Below the pieces are notes generated by a model. That model was not told the DNA's origin and did not search any database. It saw only the letters and a list, made by a program, of their open reading frames with translations. A stretch of DNA of 64,000 nt from Micromonospora echinaurantiaca (GTDB lineage: Bacteria > Actinomycetota > Actinomycetes > Mycobacteriales > Micromonosporaceae): NCBI RefSeq assembly GCF_900090235.1, contig NZ_LT607750.1, positions 632,501 to 696,500 of the forward strand. The letters are read 5' to 3'. Positions 28,645 to 36,162 of the stretch are shown here, in pieces (position 1 is the stretch's first letter; each line of letters starts with the position of its first letter). The translations under genes were made by a program, and so were the position numbers.

Positions 28645-29304
28645 TCAGTCGCCGGTGTGCGCGTGCTCGACGGTGACCGGCTTGGACTCCGGCGAGGCGT
28701 GCTGGCGCAGGAAGATGCTCAGCACGATCAGGGTGCCGACGGCGAGGAACTCGCTCTGCCAGTTCTGCATGGACTGGAACCAGAAGTCGCTGGTGCCCAG
28801 GAACTCCCAGACGCCGACCGGCGGGGCGCCGCTCTGCAGCGCCTGCTGCTGGTTGTACTCGGCGGTGCCGGCGAACAGGTGGCCGAGGAACGAGCCGGCG
28901 AAGATCAGCAGCAGCGCGATGGAGAGGCTGTTGCGGTAGACCACCAGGGGCAGCCCGCCGGCGTGTACCGGCCAGGGGGACTCCGGCTTGGCCCGCCGCT
29001 CGTCGTCCTCGGGCCGGTCGGTCTGCTCCAGCGGCTTCGACTCCGCCGACCCGCGCTGCACCAGGTACGCGGTGAGCAGCACGTAGCCGCCCATCTGGAG
29101 GAACTCCGACTCCCAGTTCTCGAAGACCGCCTCCAGGAAGTGCCCGCTGCTCAGGTATGCCAGCCAGCTCACCTGGGGCGCCCCGTACTCGGCCAGTTCC
29201 TGGTTGTGGGTCTGCCAGCCGAACACGCTCTGCAGCACCAGGAAGACTCCGAACGCGCCGAACATCGACACGCTCAGTGCGTTGTCACGCAGCCAGCGGG
29301 GCAT
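28645..29304 (-). CDS. DUF6766 family membrane protein with duplicated halves
   Basis: The 219-residue protein has four hydrophobic segments arranged as two similar halves. Residues about 8-90 (FENWESEFLQMGGYVLLTAYL, ending ESKP) and about 125-210 (MQNWQSEFLAVGTLIVLSIFL, ending ESKP) align throughout, including the GHFLEAVFENWESEF and SDFWFQSMQNWQSEF cores. A charged linker separates them. It is an integral membrane protein of unknown function. A stress-type promoter-like sequence lies upstream (29340-29365). A GAGGAGG site precedes the ATG. Confidence 0.85.
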   Translation of the reverse strand: MPRWLRDNALSVSMFGAFGVFLVLQSVFGWQTHNQELAEYGAPQVSWLAYLSSGHFLEAVFENWESEFLQMGGYVLLTAYLVQRGSAESKPLEQTDRPEDDERRAKPESPWPVHAGGLPLVVYRNSLSIALLLIFAGSFLGHLFAGTAEYNQQQALQSGAPPVGVWEFLGTSDFWFQSMQNWQSEFLAVGTLIVLSIFLRQHASPESKPVTVEHAHTGD

Positions 29305-29339
29305 CGTCGCCTCCTCGTCGGAGATCCTGTGACTCTCCG

Positions 29340-29365
29340 TTGCCCCACCGGACCAGCCGGCAAAC
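29340..29365 (-). promoter_or_regulatory. candidate general-stress sigma promoter of the DUF6766 gene
   Basis: On the minus strand GTTTG, 15 bases, then GGGCAA. The same words and spacing occur before the second glsB copy. The predicted start is about 30 bases before the ATG. Confidence 0.5.
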
Positions 29366-29410
29366 TCCGCCGACCCTCCGGTAACCCCCCGGGTACGGCG
29401 GCGCCGCCGG

Positions 29411-29893
29411 TCAGGGGCGGTCGAACGGGGTGTCCAGCCGGCTGCCGGTGCCGAGTTGGTTGGACAGCAGCAGGCCGAGGGCGAGCATGCCGAAGCCGAG
29501 CACCAGGTGCAGCCAGTTGACGGCGTCGTTGAGCGGGATGAAGTTCGCCGCGCTCTCCCGGTTGATGACGAAGCCGTAGAGCCAGAGCCCGAGGTAGAGC
29601 GCGCCGCCGCCGGCCAGAAAGATCCGGGCCCCGGCGACGCTGCGGGCCATCAGCAGGCCGAGCAGGCCGAAACCCAGGTGCAGGATGTTGTGCAGGATCG
29701 ACACCTGGAACAGACCGAGCAGCTTGGCCTCGGAGTGGTGCCCGGCGAAGTTCATCTCGTCGTAGCCGGTGGTGATGCCGGGGATGAAGCCGAGCACCCC
29801 GATCAGGGTGAAGACCCCGGCCGCGGCCAGCGCGGCGAGTTGGACCGCTGACTTCCGCCCCGCGACCGCGCCACCGCGTGCGTCACGCGCCAT
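29411..29893 (-). CDS. DUF4383 family membrane protein
   Basis: The 160-residue protein has four transmembrane helices: about 20-40, 65-90 (VSILHNILHLGFGLLGLLMA), 95-115 and 130-150 (VNWLHLVLGFGMLALGLLL). The two His-Leu-Gly-Phe type motifs (HNILHLGFG, NWLHLVLGFG) are typical of DUF4383. The ATG at 29893 has GGAGGT 7 bases upstream. It is divergent from the DUF3618 operon across 251 bases. Function unknown. Confidence 0.87.
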   Translation of the reverse strand: MARDARGGAVAGRKSAVQLAALAAAGVFTLIGVLGFIPGITTGYDEMNFAGHHSEAKLLGLFQVSILHNILHLGFGLLGLLMARSVAGARIFLAGGGALYLGLWLYGFVINRESAANFIPLNDAVNWLHLVLGFGMLALGLLLSNQLGTGSRLDTPFDRP

Positions 29894-30041
29894 CGATGTC
29901 ACCTCCGTGGATCCGCGGAGTCTCCGCGGCGCCGGTCGCGAGGAACGCTCGTGACAGTCCGTATCGGCGACGTCACCCCAACCCGACGATCCTCCATTTT
30001 GTAACCCTGCGCGGACGGCTCCGCAGAGAAATGGCGAATCA

Positions 30042-30067
30042 GGTATGGACCCGGCGACGCAGGGTAG
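30042..30067 (+). promoter_or_regulatory. candidate general-stress sigma promoter of the DUF1469/DUF3618 operon
   Basis: GGTATGG, 13 bases, GGGTAG. This fits G-N-N-T, about 15 bases, GGGTA. It lies 78 bases before the first gene. Confidence 0.45.
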
Positions 30068-30144
30068 GTGAATTTGCGCGCCGGTCGGACGGCCGGCGCG
30101 TTCCCCCAGCACACCGCGACGACTTTCCGAGCGGAAGGGACATC

Positions 30145-30921
30145 ATGACTTACGATCTGTCACCCACGTCTGCCACGTACGGGCAGGAGTCGACGAACGG
30201 CGGCGGCGTCCGCGACCAGGCCCGCCAGGTCGGGTCGGAGGCCAAGCAGGCCGGCGGCGCGGTCGCGCAGACCGCCAAGGAACAGGGCACCGAGGTCGGC
30301 CGCGAGGCGGCCCGGCAGGCCCGCAACCTGTACGGCGAGGCCCGCAGCCAGCTCGCCAGCCAGACCAGCGAGCAGCAGCGCCGCGCCGCCGGCGGGCTCC
30401 GCTCGCTCGCCGACGAGATGCGGACGATGGCCGAGCAGGGTGGGCAGGCCGGCCCGGTGAGCGAACTCGCCCGCCAGGCCGCCGACCGGGTGCACGGGGT
30501 GGCCGGCTGGCTGGAGGCGCGCGAGCCCGGCGACATCCTGGCCGAGGTGCGCGACTACGCCCGCCGCAACCCGGGCACCTTCCTGGTCGGCGCGGCCGTG
30601 CTCGGCGTGCTCGCCGGTCGGCTGACCAAGAACATCGCCGCCACCGGCGACGGCCAGGGCGGCAGCCACCGGGCGTACGGCTCGGACGCCGGCTACGACC
30701 CGGACCAGACCGCGGTCATCCCCACCCCGCCGGCCCCCCGCGCGGTCCCGGACGCCGTGCCGCCGGGCGGCTACCTCGACCCGGCGCCGGCCGCCCGCCC
30801 GGACACCGGCACCACCACCAGCTACGCCGACCCGGCCGGCGGCACCGGCCAGCCGCTGCCGCCGGTGAACCAGACCGACCCGCTGCCGGGCGTGCCGTCC
30901 AGCGGAACCACCCGTCCGTGA
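30145..30921 (+). CDS. hypothetical membrane-associated protein, first gene of envelope operon
   Basis: The 258-residue protein has an N-terminal Gln/Ala/Glu-rich amphipathic region (about 15-150, with RDQARQVGSEAKQAGGAVAQ) resembling LEA- or apolipoprotein-like helices. One transmembrane segment follows (PGTFLVGAAVLGVLAGRLTK, about 152-171), then a disordered Pro/Gly/Thr-rich tail. It heads a three-gene operon with a DUF1469 and a DUF3618 protein (29-base gap, then 4-base overlap). Similar sets occur in Actinobacteria, where they are thought to be envelope-associated. The start has GGAAGGGA upstream. No function assigned. Confidence 0.85.
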   Translation: MTYDLSPTSATYGQESTNGGGVRDQARQVGSEAKQAGGAVAQTAKEQGTEVGREAARQARNLYGEARSQLASQTSEQQRRAAGGLRSLADEMRTMAEQGGQAGPVSELARQAADRVHGVAGWLEAREPGDILAEVRDYARRNPGTFLVGAAVLGVLAGRLTKNIAATGDGQGGSHRAYGSDAGYDPDQTAVIPTPPAPRAVPDAVPPGGYLDPAPAARPDTGTTTSYADPAGGTGQPLPPVNQTDPLPGVPSSGTTRP

Positions 30922-30949
30922 GCCGAGTCATCCGAAGGGAGGCGGCGGC

Positions 30950-31417
30950 ATGAGCATGCCGACGCAGGGGTCCGGACTGGACTCCGGTTACCAGCCCCCC
31001 GCGGGTGCGCCGCACACCGCGGACGAGGTCCGGGGCAGCTCGATCGGCGAGCTGATGCGCCAGGTCACCACCGACCTGTCCACTCTGATGCGTCAGGAGG
31101 TGGAGCTGGCCAAGGCGGAGATCCGCCAGGAGGGCAAGAAGGCGGGCAAGGCCGCCGGCTTCTTCGGCGGCGCCGGCTTCGGCGGCTACATGGTGGCGCT
31201 GTTCCTCTCGCTGGCCCTGTGGGCCGGGCTGTCCAACGTGATGGACGCCGGCTGGGCGGCGTTGATCGTGGCCGTCATCTGGGGCGCGATCGCCGCCGTC
31301 CTCTACTCCATGGCGAAGAAGAACGCGGAGCGGATCCGCGGCCTCAAGCAGACCAACGACAGCGTGCAGCGGATCCCCGACGCGCTCAAGCCCCACCCGC
31401 AGGAGGTCACCCGATGA
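30950..31417 (+). CDS. phage holin family / DUF1469 (YqjE-like) membrane protein
   Basis: The 155-residue protein has a conserved amphipathic helix (LMRQVTTDLSTLMRQEVELAKAEI, about residues 35-60) followed by two transmembrane helices (about 75-125). This is the Phage_holin_3_6/DUF1469 layout. Despite the family name, nothing here indicates a phage. An AAGGGAGG site precedes the ATG, and the stop overlaps the DUF3618 start (ATGA). Confidence 0.9.
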   Translation: MSMPTQGSGLDSGYQPPAGAPHTADEVRGSSIGELMRQVTTDLSTLMRQEVELAKAEIRQEGKKAGKAAGFFGGAGFGGYMVALFLSLALWAGLSNVMDAGWAALIVAVIWGAIAAVLYSMAKKNAERIRGLKQTNDSVQRIPDALKPHPQEVTR

Positions 31418-32064
31418 GCACCGACCCCGCCCAGATCCGCCGGGAGATCGAGGCCACCCGCAGCAACCTGAGCTCCGACGTGGACGCGCTGGCGTACAAG
31501 GTCAGCCCGAGCCGCATCGTCGACGACCGCAAGCAGCGGGTCCGTACCGCGCTGCAGAATGTGAGGGACAAGGTGATGGGAACCGCTTCGGACCTGGGCC
31601 ACGGCACCGGCCACGCCGCCCACTCGGTGGGCGACCGGGCCTCGTCGGCGGCCCACACGGTCAGCGACAAGGCCCAGTCGGCGGCCTCGACCGTCGGCGA
31701 CGCCGCGCAGCGGGCGCCGCAGGTGATCCGGGAGAAGTCCGAGGGCAACCCGCTGGCCGCCGGCCTGATCGCGTTCGGCGTCGGCTGGCTGGCCTCGTCG
31801 CTGATCCCGGCCACCCGCCGCGAGCAGCAGGTGGCCAGCCAGGTCAAGGAGAAGGCCGGCGAGCACACCGGAGTGGTCAAGGAGAAGCTGACCGAGGTGG
31901 CCGGTGAGCTGAAGCAGGAGTTGCGCGAGCCGGCGCAGCAGGCGACCGAGTCGGTGAAGTCCACCGCGCAGGACGCCGTGCACGCCGTGAAGGACGACAC
32001 GAAGTCCGCCGCGCAGGACGTGAAGGACCAGGCGCAGCACTCCCGCGACCAGGTGCGGTACTGA
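31414..32064 (+). CDS. DUF3618 domain protein
   Basis: The 216-residue protein has the DUF3618 motif at its N-terminus (DPAQIRREIEATRSNLSSDV, about residues 4-23). Long Ala/Ser/Lys/Gln-rich amphipathic repeats follow (HTVSDKAQSAASTVGDAAQ), then a hydrophobic segment at about 110-128 and a second amphipathic repeat region to the end. It is translationally coupled to the DUF1469 gene. A cell-envelope or cytoplasmic-membrane stress role is often guessed for such sets but is not demonstrated. Confidence 0.9.
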   Translation: MSTDPAQIRREIEATRSNLSSDVDALAYKVSPSRIVDDRKQRVRTALQNVRDKVMGTASDLGHGTGHAAHSVGDRASSAAHTVSDKAQSAASTVGDAAQRAPQVIREKSEGNPLAAGLIAFGVGWLASSLIPATRREQQVASQVKEKAGEHTGVVKEKLTEVAGELKQELREPAQQATESVKSTAQDAVHAVKDDTKSAAQDVKDQAQHSRDQVRY

Positions 32065-32227
32065 CCGGTCGGTCACCGTACACCGCAGCTCGCGGCCACT
32101 ACCCGGCACCGCCGGCCAGTGGCCGCGAGCTGTCGTGTGCGCCCCGACCCTCGCGATCTCGCGCACCGGGCCCAGCCCGTGCGGCACTGCCACCGGTTCG
32201 CCCGGGCGGAAGGTGCGAGATCGCGGG

Positions 32228-33412
32228 TCAGTGGAGGCGGCGGCGGAGCGCGCGTTCGGAGTGCGCGGCGTGGCGGACGCGGGTGCCGGCGTAGCGGACG
32301 CCGCCGAACAGGACCCGCCGGCCGACCGCCAGCCAGGCGCAGACGCCCCGCTCCAGCAGCCACAGCGGCGCCGCCAGGGCGGTGGCCGGCGGGAAGACAG
32401 CCGCGCCGCCGGCCCGCCGCCGGCCCACCTCGGCCAGCCCCACGGTGGTCGCCGCCGCGCCGAGTAGCAGGCCCGGTCGCCGGGCCAGGGTCGCCGCCGC
32501 CAGCGCCGGCAGGACCGCGAGCGAGGTGAGCAGCCGCGCCGGCTGGGCCAGGTCGTCGTACGCCTGGCGGACCCGCTGCCCACGGAAGTGCGCGGTGCCC
32601 GGCGGCAGCCGGCGGACGTACAGCCCGGCCGGGGCGGCCTCGGTGCCCCCGTACGCGCGCACCGTGCGGATCAGCTCCAGGTTCTCGAAGAGCACGTCCG
32701 GGTCGTAGCCGCCCATGCCGAGGAAGGTGCTCCGGCGTACGGCGAGGGTGCCCGGGTAGTCCGCGCCGAGCGCCCGGTTCAGCAGCGTCCGCCCGGTGTC
32801 CCAGTACGCGTGCCAGGGCAGCGGGTCGAAGTAGTTCTGCGGGCGGACCAGATCCACCCGGTGCAGCAGCCGGTGCACCGCGCGCAGCCCGGCCTCGTCG
32901 TAGCGGACGTCGTCGTCGGCGATCACCACGTGCTCGTGCCGGGCCGTCCGGACGCCGGTGAGCACCCCGACGACCTTGCCGTTGACGCCGCGCAGCGCCG
33001 GATCCGGGGGCACGTGCCGGAGCAGCCCGCGCCAGGTGTGCGCGTGCCGGGCGAAGACCTCCGGGGCGGACCCGTCCACCACGGTCACCTCGACCCGGGT
33101 GGCCAGCCAGCGCAGGTAGTCGGTCAGCTCGGCCAGGCCGGCGTCGTCGGCCCAGCGCAGCGGCAGCACGTACGACACCGGGAGCCAGCGCGGCCGGTCG
33201 CCGGCGGACCGGGCGCGGCCGGGCGTGGCGCGGTCGACGGCGCCGCCGGTGGCGGCCGACCCGGTCGGTCCGGTCGATCCGGTCGGTCCGGTCGATCCGG
33301 TCGGTCCGGTCGACCCGGTCGGTCCGGTCGATCCGTTCGCCGTGGGCGAGGCGACCGGGCGGGCGGGGTCGTCGCCGGTGGCCCCGCCGGCCGGGCGGGT
33401 CGGGGCGCTCAC
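32228..33412 (-). CDS. family 2 glycosyltransferase with collagen-like insert
   Basis: The 394-residue protein has a low-complexity N-terminus of about 60 residues containing a Gly-X-Y tract (GSTGPTGSTGPTGSTGPT). A GT-A fold glycosyltransferase domain covers about 75-295 (VEVTVVDGSAPEVF, VVIADDDVRYDEAGLRAVHRL with the DDD metal motif, FLGMGGYDPDVLFENLEL). Two to three C-terminal hydrophobic segments follow. It probably uses a nucleotide-sugar at the membrane, and the acceptor is unknown. The GTG start overlaps the stop of the methyltransferase gene by 4 bases, so the two are co-translated. Confidence 0.88.
   Translation of the reverse strand: MSAPTRPAGGATGDDPARPVASPTANGSTGPTGSTGPTGSTGPTGSTGPTGSAATGGAVDRATPGRARSAGDRPRWLPVSYVLPLRWADDAGLAELTDYLRWLATRVEVTVVDGSAPEVFARHAHTWRGLLRHVPPDPALRGVNGKVVGVLTGVRTARHEHVVIADDDVRYDEAGLRAVHRLLHRVDLVRPQNYFDPLPWHAYWDTGRTLLNRALGADYPGTLAVRRSTFLGMGGYDPDVLFENLELIRTVRAYGGTEAAPAGLYVRRLPPGTAHFRGQRVRQAYDDLAQPARLLTSLAVLPALAAATLARRPGLLLGAAATTVGLAEVGRRRAGGAAVFPPATALAAPLWLLERGVCAWLAVGRRVLFGGVRYAGTRVRHAAHSERALRRRLH
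33259..33335 (-). repeat. 18-bp tandem repeat encoding a Gly-X-Y tract
   Basis: About four copies of ggtcggtccggtcgatcc encode GSTGPT units inside the glycosyltransferase gene. Confidence 0.85.
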
Positions 33413-34146
33413 GCCGCCTCCGGCCGCCGCCAGACCGAGACGTGCTCCCGGCTGTCGTCGGTGAACGGTTCGGCGGCCCAGCCCGCCCAGCGGTGTTCCC
33501 GGACCATCCCGGCCAGCTCGGCCATCAGGTCCAGCTCGGCCGGCCAGGCGTAGCGGTGGTTGGCCGGCAGCAGCCGTACGCCGCCGTCGGTGAGCCGGAT
33601 CTTCGTGGTGGTCATCCGCTGCTCGGCCGGGTGCAGCACGGCCGCCTCCAGCAGCACCTCGTCCTCGGCGACCCGCACCGGGCGCAGCGCGGACCCGGCC
33701 CGGAACGCGCCCGGGTCGGGCATCCACGCCTCGACCACGAACCGGCCGCCGGGGCGCAGGTGGGCGGCGGCGTTGCGGAAGCAGGCCACCTGCGCGGCCT
33801 GGTCCGGCAGCGCGAAGACGGTGTTGAAGGCCAGCACGACCAGGGCGTACTCGCCGGGCACCCGGGTCTGCGCGAAGTCGCCGAGAGCGACCTCGATCCG
33901 GTCGCCGCCCGGTTTGGCCCGCAGCCCGGCCACCATCTCCGGTGACCCCTCGATGCCGGCGACGGTCAGGCCCCGCGCCAGCAGCGGCAGCGCCAGCCGC
34001 CCGGTGCCGATGCCGAACTCGCAGACCGGGCCGCCGTCCGCCAGCGCCGCCAGCCGCTCCACCGCCTCGGCCGGGTCCAGGTGGGCGTACGTGTCGTCGT
34101 AGACGGCGGCGACGTGCCGGCCGTAGGCGCTGGCGTCGAAGGGCAA
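33409..34146 (-). CDS. class I SAM-dependent methyltransferase
   Basis: The 245-residue protein has the SAM-binding motif I (VCEFGIGTGRLALPLLARG, about residues 42-60), the acidic residue after beta 2 (VAGIEGSPEMVAGL) and post-motif segments (LRPGGRFVVEAW). It belongs to the broad Methyltransf_25-like group, and the substrate is unknown. In the frame there is no ATG or GTG near the conserved start. A TTG at 34146 has GGGAGG 5 bases upstream and begins the conserved FDASAYGRHVAAVYDD, so it is chosen. It is coupled to the glycosyltransferase downstream, and the two may modify the same glycan or lipid. Confidence 0.85.
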   Translation of the reverse strand: MPFDASAYGRHVAAVYDDTYAHLDPAEAVERLAALADGGPVCEFGIGTGRLALPLLARGLTVAGIEGSPEMVAGLRAKPGGDRIEVALGDFAQTRVPGEYALVVLAFNTVFALPDQAAQVACFRNAAAHLRPGGRFVVEAWMPDPGAFRAGSALRPVRVAEDEVLLEAAVLHPAEQRMTTTKIRLTDGGVRLLPANHRYAWPAELDLMAELAGMVREHRWAGWAAEPFTDDSREHVSVWRRPEAA

Positions 34147-34216
34147 CGGGGCCTCCCGGGCGAGGTGTCGTGCCCGCAGCAGGTGCCCGGATATCTCCGG
34201 ATCAAACCGGTCTGTC

Positions 34217-34241
34217 GTTTCGGCGGGCCGGTGCCGGGTAG
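34217..34241 (+). promoter_or_regulatory. candidate general-stress sigma promoter of the SRPBCC-ADH operon
   Basis: GTTT, 15 bases, GGGTAG, ending about 50 bases before the ATG at 34292. Confidence 0.5.
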
Positions 34242-34291
34242 CGCACCGGGCACGGGCGGTCCAACCCCGAGGCGCCCGTGGAGGAGACGTG

Positions 34292-34927
34292 ATGACCAGC
34301 AACGGAACGAGGTGGGCGCTGCTCGGCGCCGGGGCGTTGACCGCGGTCGGCGCGGGCCGGGCGCTGGCCCGGCGCCGCCGTCGCCACCAGCCGGAGCGGC
34401 AGGACGGCTGGTACGTGGTGCGGCGCGGGGTCACCGTGGACCGGCCGATGGAGGCGGTGATCGGCTTCTGGACCGACCGGGAGCGGCTGGACCGCGCGCT
34501 GGCGGAGTGGGCGACACTGGAGCAGCTGGCCGAGAACCGCTGGCGGTGCGTGGCCCGTGACCCGGCCGGCGGCGGCACCGAGTGGTGCGCCGAGATCCGC
34601 GTCGCCGGCCCGGGACGGCTGACCTGGCAGGTGACCGACGGGCCCGCGCAGCACGGCACGGTCGAGCTGGTGCCCGCGCCGCAGGACCGGGGCACCGAGA
34701 TCCGGGCCGAGCTGCGCTACCGCTCCGGGCCGGTGCGCCGGGCGCTCGGCCTGGCCGCGAGCGACGAGCCGGACCTGGCCCTGCGGGACACCCTGCGCCG
34801 GGTGAAGTCACTCATCGAGGCCGGGCAGGTGATCGACACCCGGCGGGACCCGTCCGGCCGTGGCCCGGCTCAGGAGCAGGCGACCGACAAGGTGCGCGAG
34901 AAGCTCACGACGGGAGGCCGGGCGTGA
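34292..34927 (+). CDS. SRPBCC (polyketide cyclase/START-like) family protein
   Basis: The 211-residue protein has a hydrophobic N-terminal segment (about 7-22) and an RRRRRH stop-transfer stretch. An SRPBCC fold covers about residues 40-180 (VRRGVTVDRPMEAVIGFWTD, GPGRLTWQVTDGPAQHGTVE). A charged tail follows. The family binds hydrophobic ligands, and none is identifiable. The ATG at 34292 is preferred over a GTG at 34289 because GGAGGAG then has normal spacing. Its stop overlaps the start of the alcohol dehydrogenase gene by 4 bases. Confidence 0.85.
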   Translation: MTSNGTRWALLGAGALTAVGAGRALARRRRRHQPERQDGWYVVRRGVTVDRPMEAVIGFWTDRERLDRALAEWATLEQLAENRWRCVARDPAGGGTEWCAEIRVAGPGRLTWQVTDGPAQHGTVELVPAPQDRGTEIRAELRYRSGPVRRALGLAASDEPDLALRDTLRRVKSLIEAGQVIDTRRDPSGRGPAQEQATDKVREKLTTGGRA

Positions 34928-36096
34928 AAGCGCTGTGCTGGGAGGGAGTCGGCAGGCTCGCGGTGCGCGACGTGCCCGAGCCACGGATCCGCGCCGAGGG
35001 CGACATCGTCGTCAAGGTCCGGGCCAGCAGCGTCTGCGGCTCGGACCTGCACCTGATCAACGGCTACCTGCCGGCGATGCGCGAAGGGGACGTCCTCGGC
35101 CACGAGTTCATGGGCGAGGTGGTGGAGACCGGGCCGGGAGTGCGGCGGCTGAAGGTCGGCGACCGGGTGGTGGTCGGCTCGGTGGTGGCCTGCGGCGGCT
35201 GCTGGTACTGCCGGACCGAGCAGTACTCGCTCTGCGACAACTCCAACCCGCAGCCGGTCTTCGCCGAGAAGCTCTGGGGGCACTCGACGGCCGGCATCCT
35301 CGGCTACTCGCACGCCGCCGGCGGTTACACCGGCTCGCACGCCGAGTACGTCCGGGTGCCCTTCGGTGACGTCGGGGCGTTCACGGTTCCCGACGGGGTG
35401 CCGGACGACTCGGTGGTGTTCGCCTCCGACGCGATGCCCACCGGCTGGATGGCGGCCGACTTCTGCGGGCTGACCGGTGGCGAGGTGGTCGCGGTCTGGG
35501 GCGCCGGCGGGGTGGGGCAGATGGCCGCCCGGGCCGCCCAACTGCTCGGCGCCGGGCGGGTGATCGTCATCGACCGGCTGCCGGAGCGGTTGGCCACCGC
35601 GGCCGACCGGCTCGGCGTGGAGACGGTCAACTACGCGGAGACCGACGTGCTGGAGGCGCTGCGCGAGCTGACCGCCGGACGGGGACCGGACGCCTGCATC
35701 GAGGCGGTCGGCATGGAGAGCCACGACGTCGGCCCGGCGTACGCGTACGACAAGGCCAAGCAGACCGCACGGCTGCAGTCCGACCGGCCCACCTCGGTCC
35801 GCCAGGCGATCATGGCCTGCCGCAAGGGTGGCACGGTGAGCATCGTCGGCGTCTACGGCGGCCTGGTCGACAAGTTCCCGCTCGGCGCGGCGATGAACAA
35901 GGCGCTGGTGCTGCGGATGGGGCAGATGCACGCCCAGCGCTACATCCCGATGCTGCTGGACCGGCTCGCCGCCGGCGAGATCGACCCCGGCTACCTCGCC
36001 ACCCACCCGATGTCGCTGGAGCAGGGCGTCCGCGGCTACGAGGTGTTCGAGAAGAAGCAGGAGGGCTGCCTGCGTACCGTGCTGCATCCGGCCTGA
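34924..36096 (+). CDS. zinc-dependent alcohol dehydrogenase (MDR family)
   Basis: The 390-residue medium-chain dehydrogenase has catalytic zinc ligands Cys38 and His60 (VCGSDLHL, LGHEFMG). The structural zinc lobe has cysteines 90, 93, 96 and 104 (ACGGCWYCRTEQYSLC). The Rossmann motif is VWGAGGVGQMAARAA (about 190-204), followed by IDRLPERL, which suggests NAD preference. The AIMACRKGGTVSIVGVYGG and CLRTVLHP segments are typical of glutathione-independent formaldehyde dehydrogenase-like members. The GTG start overlaps the SRPBCC gene. The substrate is not determined. Confidence 0.9.
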   Translation: MKALCWEGVGRLAVRDVPEPRIRAEGDIVVKVRASSVCGSDLHLINGYLPAMREGDVLGHEFMGEVVETGPGVRRLKVGDRVVVGSVVACGGCWYCRTEQYSLCDNSNPQPVFAEKLWGHSTAGILGYSHAAGGYTGSHAEYVRVPFGDVGAFTVPDGVPDDSVVFASDAMPTGWMAADFCGLTGGEVVAVWGAGGVGQMAARAAQLLGAGRVIVIDRLPERLATAADRLGVETVNYAETDVLEALRELTAGRGPDACIEAVGMESHDVGPAYAYDKAKQTARLQSDRPTSVRQAIMACRKGGTVSIVGVYGGLVDKFPLGAAMNKALVLRMGQMHAQRYIPMLLDRLAAGEIDPGYLATHPMSLEQGVRGYEVFEKKQEGCLRTVLHPA

Positions 36097-36120
36097 CCGG
36101 CGCCGCGACCGACCCGCCGA

Positions 36121-36144
36121 GGGCCGCCCCCGCCGGGGCGGCCC
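36121..36144. terminator. hairpin between convergent ADH and P450 genes
   Basis: A perfect 10-bp stem (gggccgcccc with ggggcggccc) with loop cgcc. It serves either strand. Confidence 0.65.
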
Positions 36145-36162
36145 GTCGCGCTCGGGCGCTCG

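Noticed and set aside
30950..31417. Prophage signal from the holin-family annotation
   Set aside because: DUF1469/Phage_holin_3_6 proteins are common chromosomal envelope proteins. No other phage gene is present.
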